This document shows positions 1 to 5,757 of a stretch of 11,180 bases of DNA, piece after piece. The stretch spans positions 1 through 11,180 of the forward strand of contig JASLDZ010000479.1 in the NCBI GenBank assembly GCA_030151985.1, given 5' to 3'. Within the stretch, counting starts at the first letter, position 1. Every line of letters begins with the position of its first letter. Below the pieces are notes generated by a model that was given only the letters and a program-made list of their open reading frames with translations, was not told the DNA's origin and searched no databases. Both the position numbers and the translations under genes were made by a program. This stretch comes from Caulobacteraceae bacterium (GTDB lineage Bacteria; Pseudomonadota; Alphaproteobacteria; Caulobacterales; Caulobacteraceae).

Positions 1-777
1 AGGGTGGTGCTGGTGACGGGCGCCTCCACGGGGCTCGGCCGGGCGATCGCGGTGGGCGCGGCGCAGCGGGGCGCCCGGGCGGTGATCGTCAACTACGCGA
101 AGAGCGAGGCGGAGGCGCAGGAGACCGCCCGGCTGGTCAGCGCGGAAGGCGCCGAGGCGATCACCGTGCAGGCCGACGTGGCCAGCGACGCCGACAGCGC
201 CCGCCTCGCGCAGGCCGCCGCCCCCTATGGCCGTATCGACGCCCTGTTCAACAACGCGGGCATGACCAAGTTCGCCCCCAACCACGCCGACCTCGACGCG
301 CTGTCGGGCGAGGACTTCCTGCGTCTGTATGACGTCAACGTCGTGGGCGCCTGGCGGATGGTGAAGGCGGCGCGGGCGCTGCTGGAGGCGGGGGAGGGGA
401 TGGGGGCGGTGGTCAACACCGCGTCCATCGCGGGCGTCACCGGCATCGGCTCCTCGGTGGCCTACGCCGCGTCCAAGGGCGCGCTGACCACGATGACGCT
501 GAGCCTGGCGCGGGCGCTGGCCCCGAAGATCCGCGTCAACGCCGTCTGCCCGGGCTTCATCGACACCCCCTGGTTCGGCGGCATGGGCGAGGAGCGGCGC
601 GAGAAGCTGCGCCAGGGCGTGATCGCCTCCACCCCGCTGAAGGCGGCCTCCACCGCGGAGGATATCGCCGACGCCACCCTGTTCCTCGGCTCGCCCCAGT
701 CCCGCCACGTGACCGGCGAGACGCTGCTGGTGGACGCCGGCACGCACCTGGGCTTCGCCAGCCTCTCGATGCGGTAG
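1..777 (+). CDS. Short-chain dehydrogenase/reductase (SDR), 5' end cut off
   Basis: Classical NAD(P)-dependent SDR oxidoreductase, probably cytoplasmic. The frame is already open at base 1 (an Arg codon precedes the GTG at 4), and the protein enters directly into the first beta strand, so the true start lies a few codons before the window. Counting from GTG 4, the Rossmann signature TGASTGLG is at residues 5-12, the NNAG motif at 83-86, and the catalytic tetrad is N112, S141, Y154 and K158 (YAASK). The PGFIDTPW stretch after the active site and the C-terminal GETLLVDAGTHLG are typical of the FabG-like group. Length (about 258 residues) is normal. The substrate cannot be told from sequence. 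Downstream it converges on the TipF-like gene across a large palindrome. The TAG stop lies just outside that palindrome. Confidence 0.93.
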   Translation, partial: RVVLVTGASTGLGRAIAVGAAQRGARAVIVNYAKSEAEAQETARLVSAEGAEAITVQADVASDADSARLAQAAAPYGRIDALFNNAGMTKFAPNHADLDALSGEDFLRLYDVNVVGAWRMVKAARALLEAGEGMGAVVNTASIAGVTGIGSSVAYAASKGALTTMTLSLARALAPKIRVNAVCPGFIDTPWFGGMGEERREKLRQGVIASTPLKAASTAEDIADATLFLGSPQSRHVTGETLLVDAGTHLGFASLSMR

Positions 778-783
778 CGGGCG

Positions 784-970
784 CCTCTCCCTCCCCCTTG
801 TGGGGAGGGGGGACCGCCGCCGAAGGCGGGGGTGGGTGGGGCCACAGAGCGCAGCGTAAAGCGACCTTTGAGCTACCGTAGAGGCCGGGGCTTTTTACGC
901 TTCGCTCTCGTTTCCCACCCACCACGCCCTTCGGGCGCGGTCCCCCCTCCCCACAAGGGGGAGGGAGAGG
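784..970. repeat. 187-bp palindromic repeat element between convergent genes
   Basis: Bases 784-841 are the reverse complement of 913-970 at about 52 of 58 positions, the outermost 34 bp being perfect. An inner pair, 846-860 against 894-908, matches at 14 of 15. Both pairs share one axis near base 877, so this is a single coherent palindrome with a central loop of about 33 bases. The arms are built from CTCCCTCCCCC and TGTGGGGAGGGG blocks. From general knowledge, such intergenic palindromes are common and multicopy in Caulobacteraceae. No reading frame of its own is credible. Lying between the stops of two convergent genes, its transcript could act as a bidirectional terminator or RNA-stabilising hairpin, but no T-run follows. 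Confidence 0.85.
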
Positions 971-977
971 GGAAGCG

Positions 978-2216
978 CTACCCCGCCCGCCGCAGCGGCG
1001 CCTGCACGAACTCGGCGGGGGGCCGGGTCTCCGCCAGCACCTCGTCGCGGATGGCGCGGGGTTCGCCGAAGAGGTTGCCCTGGCCGTAGACCGCCTCCAG
1101 CTCCAGGATGTCGATCACCTGGCGCTCGGTCTCGATCTTCTCGACGACAAGATCCACGCCGTAGCGGCGCAGCACCTTGGCGTAGTCGGCGGCCACGAGA
1201 TCCCGGCGGGCCTTGACCACCACGCGACCCTCGACCTCGGCCAGGCTCTTCAGCATCACCTCGGCGCTGACCTTGGCGAAGCGCACGTCGGCGCGTTGCA
1301 GGTCGGGCAGGTCGAGCTCCAGCTCGGTCACCTTGTCGATGGAGAAGCGAAAACCCAGGTCGGCCAGCTTGGCCATGTTGCGGGACGCGGCCGCGCCCCG
1401 GGCGGTGAAGGCCGCCTGGCCGATCTCGAAGATCAGCCCGCCCGCCAGGTCCTTGTTGGCGCTCAGGAACTCGAGGAACTGCGGGAAGAAGCGCTCGTCC
1501 GACAGGCTCGCGGGCGACAGGTTGCAGAAGATGCCGATCTTGCGGTCGCCCTTGGCCAGCCGGCGCACGATCTGCACGCAGCGGAACAGGAGCAGGTTGT
1601 CGATCGCCGCCACCAGCCCCTCGGGCTCGGCGGTGGGCAGGTATTCGGCGGGCATGATCACCCGCCCGGTGGCGTCGCGCAGGCGCGTGAAGCTCTCGTA
1701 GAAGGCGATCCGCCGCTGCGGCAGGGTGACGACCGGCTGCAGGTAGAGGTCGACGCGGTTCTCGGCCAGCGCGTCGCGGATGGTCTCCAGCATGGCCGAG
1801 CTGGCGCGGCCGATCTGGGCGGGGTCGGGGGCGCGGGCCAGGCGCGCCTCCAGGTCTTCGCCCATGCGCGCGACCAGCTCCTCCAGCATCCGCACCTCGC
1901 TGGTCAGCGCCTGCGTCTTGTTGGAGGCCTCGGCCTCCAGCCGCACGGCCAGCTCCTCGACGACGCCCTCGGTCTCCTCCAGGTGGTCGGCCAGGATGCG
2001 GTGCGCCTCGCGCAGGGACTTGAGTTCGCGGCTCACGCTCGCGCCCTCGACCATGCGGCTGACGAGGCCGTGGACCGCCAGGCACAGCGCCAGCGCGCCG
2101 GCCAGCACGGCGGCGCCGGCGCCCGGGTCCGCGCCGCCCCGCCAAGCCAGCGCGGCGGCCGCCATGGAGGTGAACAGGTAGGCGCATCCGAGGAGCGCCA
2201 GGGCCGCCTTACGCAT
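978..2216 (-). CDS. tipF: TipF-like membrane protein with coiled coil and degenerate EAL domain
   Basis: 412 residues. Two hydrophobic helices (about 4-25 and 34-53) are followed by a charged, probably coiled-coil stretch (about 58-130) and a C-terminal EAL-family domain (about 140-395). The EAL signature is degraded to ESF at 174-176. The loop that normally reads DDFGTG is IDKVTE at 293-298. Other landmarks remain: LQP at 159-161, N232, E264, K315, the EKIETE segment around 359-364 and QGNLFGEP at 379-386. Loss of the metal-binding DD loop predicts no c-di-GMP hydrolysis. This architecture matches Caulobacter TipF, a c-di-GMP-binding protein that places the flagellum at the new pole. The gene lies 69 bp downstream of ctrA on the same strand, so cotranscription is possible. 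Recognisable Shine-Dalgarno is weak (GGAT about 10 bases before ATG). Another membrane EAL receptor remains possible; the tipF symbol rests on architecture, not on a sequence comparison. Confidence 0.68.
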   Translation of the reverse strand: MRKAALALLGCAYLFTSMAAAALAWRGGADPGAGAAVLAGALALCLAVHGLVSRMVEGASVSRELKSLREAHRILADHLEETEGVVEELAVRLEAEASNKTQALTSEVRMLEELVARMGEDLEARLARAPDPAQIGRASSAMLETIRDALAENRVDLYLQPVVTLPQRRIAFYESFTRLRDATGRVIMPAEYLPTAEPEGLVAAIDNLLLFRCVQIVRRLAKGDRKIGIFCNLSPASLSDERFFPQFLEFLSANKDLAGGLIFEIGQAAFTARGAAASRNMAKLADLGFRFSIDKVTELELDLPDLQRADVRFAKVSAEVMLKSLAEVEGRVVVKARRDLVAADYAKVLRRYGVDLVVEKIETERQVIDILELEAVYGQGNLFGEPRAIRDEVLAETRPPAEFVQAPLRRAG

Positions 2217-2239
2217 GCGCTCAGGATCCGGGTGGGGGC

Positions 2240-2261
2240 GTCGGCGCCATGCTGCGCCGAC
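2240..2261 (-). terminator. Stem-loop between ctrA and the TipF-like gene
   Basis: GTCGGCGC at 2240-2247 is perfectly complementary to GCGCCGAC at 2254-2261 around a 6-base loop, 25-46 bases after the ctrA stop. A shorter GGCC/GGCC stem (2281-2292) covers the ctrA stop codon itself. There is no T-run on the minus strand after the stem, so this is not a classical intrinsic terminator. It could attenuate readthrough into the downstream gene or protect the ctrA 3' end. Confidence 0.4.
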
Positions 2262-2285
2262 TCGCGCCCAAGTCTAAGCCGGCCT

Positions 2286-2987
<702 letters not shown>

Positions 2988-3094
2988 CCGCCCCTCCCAA
3001 AGCGCCTCGCCCGGCGCGCCCGCCTCGACCTCAGGACCGCCGAGCGACGCGCACAGATCGCCGCTCTCGCCGGCGACGTTCGCCCGCCAGTCCC

Positions 3095-3108
3095 TTAAAC
3101 TTCGTTAA
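3095..3108 (-). promoter_or_regulatory. Possible CtrA box upstream of ctrA (TTAA-N6-TTAA)
   Basis: Read on the minus strand the site is TTAACGAAGTTTAA, two TTAA half-sites 6 bases apart, beginning 107 bp before the ctrA start codon. The Caulobacter consensus is TTAA-N7-TTAAC, so the spacer is one base short. A palindromic GTTAAC lies further upstream at 3165-3170. In Caulobacter the later ctrA promoter (P2) is activated by CtrA~P itself; the position here fits such an autoregulatory site. AT-rich tetramers of this kind are scarce in the surrounding GC-rich sequence. Confidence 0.5.
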
Positions 3109-3125
3109 TCGTGAAGAACGATGCC

Positions 3126-3235
3126 GAATCATCCGTGATTTGGAGTCGTGCTTCAAGCGCTGGCGTTAACTTTTTGGATTCGCATGGACTCCGCGGCCCC
3201 ACGCGGCGGACTCGACAAACGCCGCAACCTGAGTC
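3126..3235. promoter_or_regulatory. Cluster of six GANTC (CcrM methylation) sites between ctrA and infA
   Basis: GANTC occurs at 3126-3130 (GAATC), 3143-3147 (GAGTC), 3177-3181 (GATTC), 3187-3191 (GACTC), 3209-3213 (GACTC) and 3231-3235 (GAGTC): six in 110 bp. Elsewhere in the window I find only about nine by eye. GANTC is the target of the cell-cycle methyltransferase CcrM, and in Caulobacter the ctrA P1 promoter is controlled by GANTC methylation state together with GcrA. The cluster lies 139-248 bp before ctrA and 152-261 bp before the divergent infA, so it could serve either gene. No confident -35/-10 pair was assigned. Confidence 0.65.
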
Positions 3236-3238
3236 CGC
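3206..3238 (+). promoter_or_regulatory. Inverted repeat in the region upstream of infA, embedding two GANTC sites
   Basis: GCGGACTC at 3206-3213 and GAGTCCGC at 3231-3238 are perfect reverse complements separated by 17 bases, with a GANTC in each arm. It lies about 150 bp before the infA start. It may be a protein-binding dyad or, if transcribed, a leader hairpin. The related string GACTCCGC also occurs at 3187. Function unknown. Confidence 0.35.
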
Positions 3239-3386
3239 GTCTGGATTTCCGGCGCTTTCCGCCCTACATCCGCGACACGCGGGCGCACCCTTCGGCCTCT
3301 CCCGGCCAGCCCGCGCTTGCCATCTTCCCACGACGCGGGCGATAGCAGGGCTTCACGCGCGGACGGGCGCGAGCGGACAGGTGGAT

Positions 3387-3668
3387 ATGGCGACCAAGGA
3401 AGAGATGCTCGAGTTCGAAGGCGTGGTGGAGGAACTGCTGCCCGAAGGCCGGTTCCGCGTGCGCCTCGACAACGACCACCCGATCCTGGCCTACACAGCC
3501 GGCCGCATGAAGCGCAACCGCATCCGCACGCTGGTCGGCGACCGCGTGACGGTCGAGATGACGCCGTACGACCTGACCAAGGGGCGGATCACGTTCCGGC
3601 ACAAGACGGAGAGCGCGGGGCCTCCCGGCGCGCGGCCGGGGACGCGACCGCAGTTCCGGCGGCGGTAG
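3387..3668 (+). CDS. infA: Translation initiation factor IF-1 with C-terminal basic tail
   Basis: 93 residues. The first 73 form the S1-like OB-fold of bacterial IF-1, which binds the ribosomal A site during 30S initiation. Recognisable segments are FEGVVEELLP (10-19), RFRVRLDN (22-29), AGRMKRNRIR (38-47) and the diagnostic TPYDLTKGRITFR (59-71). Typical IF-1 is about 72 residues; here a Pro/Gly/Arg-rich tail of about 20 residues follows (74-93, ending QFRRR). The frame stays open upstream to 3111, but the family N-terminus (MATKEE) fixes the start at 3387, with AGG five bases before it. It is divergent from ctrA; the 399-bp gap suggests complex promoters. The downstream neighbour is on the opposite strand, so infA is probably monocistronic. 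Confidence 0.93.
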   Translation: MATKEEMLEFEGVVEELLPEGRFRVRLDNDHPILAYTAGRMKRNRIRTLVGDRVTVEMTPYDLTKGRITFRHKTESAGPPGARPGTRPQFRRR

Positions 3669-3707
3669 CGAGGGCGGCGGCGGCGACCGGCTCTCAAGGA
3701 CTCAAGC

Positions 3708-4001
3708 TTATCGTTTGTCGCGGCTCCGATATCGGGCGAAGATCCGGTCGAGGACTGTGCCGTCGAACTCGGATCTGGCTGATCTCGATGCGTGGATTCG
3801 CCACTTCACCCAAGCCCACCCGAACGCCGGGACTGAGAAGATCATCAGCCAAAGAAGGCTAAATGCAAGCGTGCCGAAGATGTGGCGCCCCTTGGTCTCG
3901 ACGGCTAAGGCGATGAACATTGTTGCCGATAAGATGAGCGGAAACGCCAGCGCCCGTCGCGCATAGCTGGCGAAGCCGTCGGCGTGAACACGACCCGTCA
4001 T
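3708..4001 (-). CDS. Small hypothetical two-helix membrane protein
   Basis: 97 residues, not recognised. There is a hydrophobic segment at about 17-34 (ALAFPLILSATMFIALAV) and a second at about 41-66 (ending FGWAWVKW). Arg/Lys residues before and between them fit an inner-membrane hairpin, and a basic C-terminal tail ends RYRSRDKR. No clear Shine-Dalgarno precedes the ATG. GC content is lower than in the neighbours: by hand count 55-58% over 3841-3960, against visibly over 70% around it, which suggests recent acquisition. An 83-residue frame exists on the opposite strand (3715-3966), but it lacks domain or membrane character. The gene faces infA convergently and abuts the repeat-rich region 4110-4580. 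Confidence 0.55.
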   Translation of the reverse strand: MTGRVHADGFASYARRALAFPLILSATMFIALAVETKGRHIFGTLAFSLLWLMIFSVPAFGWAWVKWRIHASRSARSEFDGTVLDRIFARYRSRDKR

Positions 4002-4109
4002 AGGCTGCGACCGTGGGGCGCTTAAGTGAGCCGGTCAATGGCCTCGTGACTCAACGCGGAATCTGCGACAGCCCTCGCTTTTTTCTTGCTTCCTAGCCCC
4101 TAGCCCTGT

Positions 4110-4135
4110 GTTCGACCCCTCCGGAGGGGTCGAAC
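4110..4135. terminator. Perfect 26-bp palindrome, terminator-like
   Basis: The 13-base arms GTTCGACCCCTCC and GGAGGGGTCGAAC are perfect reverse complements with no spacer; as RNA the stem would close on a CCGG tetraloop. TTGTTT follows on the plus strand, so it resembles a weak intrinsic terminator in that direction, though no gene obviously ends there. The right half (CCGGAGGGGTCG, 4121-4132) recurs as a direct copy at 4521-4532, which links it to the composite repeat next to it. Confidence 0.5.
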
Positions 4136-4145
4136 TTGTTTGGAT

Positions 4146-4547
4146 GGACGCCCCGCGTCCCGACGCCATCCGCGCCGCCGTCGCGCGCAGGGCGGGTCAA
4201 GGCCGAAGAGCGGAGGCGGAGCCGGAGCGGGCCTTGACGCGACCGAGCACGGCGGCACGTCCACCACGGTAGTCATTCTTCTCTCGCAATCATCCCCGCG
4301 GAAGCGGGGACCCAGGTTTAAACTCCGCGCTCTGTCGGCTGGCGTGGAGGCTGTGGCTTACGCCTGGGTCCCCGCTTCCGCGGGGATGACTGCGAGAGAG
4401 GAGGGGAGGGTCACGCGCCTAGAGCGGACGGCTGAGCGCCACCGTGCTCGGGCGCGTCAAGGGACGCTCCGGCTTCGCCTCCGCTCTACGGCCTTGACCC
4501 GGCCTGCGCCCGGCGGCTGACCGGAGGGGTCGGGACGCAGGGCGTCC
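4146..4547. repeat. 402-bp nested palindromic element (three concentric inverted-repeat layers)
   Basis: Three arm pairs are arranged around almost the same centre. Outer: 4146-4164 with 4529-4547, 18 of 19 matching. Middle: about 4191-4255 with 4439-4504, long stretches matching with scattered mismatches (for example GTCAAGGCC against GGCCTTGAC, and AGCGGAGGCG against CGCCTCCGCT). Inner: 4281-4316 with 4363-4398, 35 of 36 matching. The loop is 4317-4362. The inner element, with its ATCCCCGCGGAAGCGGGGACCC core, is of a type dispersed widely in proteobacterial genomes (general knowledge). Its axis (4339.5) is offset from the middle and outer ones (4346.5-4347.5), as if one palindromic repeat had inserted into the loop of another. 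No protein-coding frame inside is credible. The stretch 4002-4687 contains no gene. Confidence 0.8.
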
Positions 4548-4555
4548 CTAAGAAT

Positions 4556-4580
4556 TTCGACGAGCCTGCGGCGCGTCGAA
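4556..4580. repeat. Small inverted repeat TTCGACG-N11-CGTCGAA
   Basis: Seven-base perfect arms (4556-4562 and 4574-4580) flank an 11-base loop, 8 bases beyond the outer arm of the nested palindrome. It probably belongs to the same repeat-rich patch. No function is assigned. Confidence 0.4.
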
Positions 4581-4642
4581 CACTGGGCTGGGGCTCAAGA
4601 GAAGAAGAGCGGAGGGGTGACCCGCGGGGTTCGAGGCTGGAG

Positions 4643-4668
4643 GGACGCCCCGATTGCCCGAGGCGTCC
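4643..4668 (-). terminator. Stem-loop after the SRPBCC gene
   Basis: GGACGCC (4643-4649) pairs with GGCGTCC (4662-4668) around a 12-base loop, 20 bases after the stop of the minus-strand SRPBCC gene. The same heptamers form part of the outer arms at 4146 and 4541. There is no T-run, so termination by this stem is only a possibility. Confidence 0.35.
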
Positions 4669-4687
4669 GCACCACCTGCCGCTCCGC

Positions 4688-5194
4688 TCAGCCCGCCTCC
4701 GCCAGCATCGCGGCCAGCGCGTCGAACTGTTCGGGTGCGGCGCCGGTCGCGCCGGACTGCATCGCCTCGTCCAGCGCCGCCTTGCTGGGGTAGAGGTCGC
4801 GCATCACCACCCGCGTCTTGCCGCCCGTCTCCTCGAAGGTGACGGTGGTGACCTGGCCGGCGCCGCCTTCCTCCTCGTTGGTCCAGACGATCCGCTCGCC
4901 GGGGACCACGTCGGTGTATTTGCCGAAGAAGGCCATGGACTGGTCGTGCGCCGGGTGGCGCATCACGATGCGGTAGGATCCGCCCGTGCGCACGTCCATG
5001 TCGCAGGACTCCATGGCGATGCCGAAGGACTTGGGCACCCACCAGCGCTGGAACAGCTCGGGCTTGCTCCACGCCTCGAACACCAGCCGGGCGGGGGCGT
5101 GGAAGCTGCGGGTGACCGTCAGCTCCCGGTCGGAGGTGCGCTCCACCGCCGTGGCGGGCTTGTTCGCGGGGTCAGTCTCCAGGGTCGTGGTCAC
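4688..5194 (-). CDS. SRPBCC / AHSA1-type protein
   Basis: 168 residues from a GTG start. The frame is open further upstream, but GTG at 5194 is preceded by a strong GGAGGAGAAGG, and the family sequence begins only after it. The AHSA1 (activator of Hsp90 ATPase homologue 1-like) START-fold runs about 23-165: RSFHAPARLVFEAW (29-42), WWVPKSFG (51-58), GGSYRIVM (71-78), GKYTDVVPGERIVWT (91-105) and the closing EQFDALAAML helix (155-164). Such helix-grip proteins have a hydrophobic ligand cavity; the ligand here is unknown. It overlaps the end of the ArsR-family gene by 23 bp, so the two are translationally coupled. This ArsR-plus-SRPBCC pairing is widespread and implies repression lifted by a signal related to the SRPBCC ligand. 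Confidence 0.88.
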   Translation of the reverse strand: MTTTLETDPANKPATAVERTSDRELTVTRSFHAPARLVFEAWSKPELFQRWWVPKSFGIAMESCDMDVRTGGSYRIVMRHPAHDQSMAFFGKYTDVVPGERIVWTNEEEGGAGQVTTVTFEETGGKTRVVMRDLYPSKAALDEAMQSGATGAAPEQFDALAAMLAEAG

Positions 5195-5537
5195 GGGCCT
5201 TCTCCTCCTGTTTGAGTTGTTCGACGACGTCGTCCAGCGCATCGAAGCGGGCGGTCCAGAGGGTCCGGTGCGCCTCCATCCATGCGGTCTCCTGCTCGAG
5301 CCGGCGCGGGCCCAGCCGGCAGGTGCGCACGCGGCCGACCTTCTCGGTCGCCACAAGCCCCGCGGCCTCCAGCACGCCGACGTGCTTCTTCATGCCGGTC
5401 AGCGTCATGCGGAAGGTGTCCGCGAGCTCGCTGATCGAGGCGTCCCGCCGGCCGAGCCGCTCCAGCACGCCGCGCCGGGTCGCGTCCGACAGGGCGGCGA
5501 AGGAGGCGTCCATCCCGGCGGGCTGAAACTGAACCAT
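5172..5537 (-). CDS. ArsR-family helix-turn-helix repressor
   Basis: 121 residues from the ATG at 5537 (MVQFQPAGMDASFAALSDAT), which matches the usual N-terminus of ArsR regulators paired with SRPBCC genes. The frame also stays open upstream to 5621, but those codons lie over the promoter region. The winged helix covers about 14-76: DATRRGVLERL (18-28), ISELADTFRMTLTGMKKHVGVLEAAGL as the recognition region (35-61), then a short beta wing with RVRTCRL (69-75). A C-terminal helix (about 80-112) probably serves dimerisation. No cysteine cluster typical of arsenic or metal sensing is seen. It is the first gene of a two-gene operon with the SRPBCC protein. A palindrome over its own start codon points to autorepression. 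An alternative start is Met at 5513. Confidence 0.88.
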   Translation of the reverse strand: MVQFQPAGMDASFAALSDATRRGVLERLGRRDASISELADTFRMTLTGMKKHVGVLEAAGLVATEKVGRVRTCRLGPRRLEQETAWMEAHRTLWTARFDALDDVVEQLKQEEKARDHDPGD

Positions 5538-5572
5538 GTGGTTCAGTATGCATGCGCGGGATCGGTCCGCAA
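5529..5572 (-). promoter_or_regulatory. Promoter and palindromic operator of the arsR-SRPBCC operon
   Basis: CTGAACCA-TG-TGGTTCAG (5529-5546) is a perfect dyad with 8-base arms centred on the arsR start codon (5535-5537). On the minus strand a -35-like TTGCGG (5567-5572), a 16-base gap and a -10-like CATACT (5545-5550) precede it. Such a promoter would begin transcription at about 5538, giving a leaderless or nearly leaderless mRNA. A repressor on the dyad would cover both the -10 edge and the transcription start. This is inference from spacing; the dyad itself is directly visible. Confidence 0.5.
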
Positions 5573-5595
5573 GGCCCCATGAGGCGAGCGGAGAC

Positions 5596-5688
5596 TCAGC
5601 CCCAGACGAGCAGGAGCGCAACGAGCTCGAGCGCGAACACCACGTCGGTGAGGAGGCGCAGGCGGGACTTGGGGGCGGGGGCGCTCAT
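5596..5688 (-). CDS. Possible 30-residue single-helix membrane peptide
   Basis: A short frame starting ATG 5688 and ending TGA encodes 30 residues: a polar, basic N-terminus (MSAPAPKSRLRLLTD) followed by a hydrophobic stretch to the C-terminus (VVFALELVALLLVWG). That is the layout of a small tail-anchored or inner-membrane peptide. The only ribosome-binding-like bases (AGGG) touch the start codon, which is poor spacing. It lies between the LytTR gene and the arsR promoter, on their strand. Not recognised; may be chance. Confidence 0.25.
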   Translation of the reverse strand: MSAPAPKSRLRLLTDVVFALELVALLLVWG

Positions 5689-5757
5689 CCCTGCGTCATG
5701 CCGCCGCACGTCGGCGCGGGGTAGCGGCCACGCCCACCGCGCGAACGGGGGTTCGCC

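Noticed and set aside
3111..3386. A 92-residue N-terminal extension of IF-1
   Set aside because: Its codons run through the GANTC cluster and promoter region and are not IF-1-like; the family start MATKEE at 3387 is clear.
4191..4504. Reading frames inside the nested palindrome, considered as a small transposon gene
   Set aside because: The frames arise from the symmetric GC-rich arms; there is no transposase motif, and inverted-repeat symmetry explains the sequence better.
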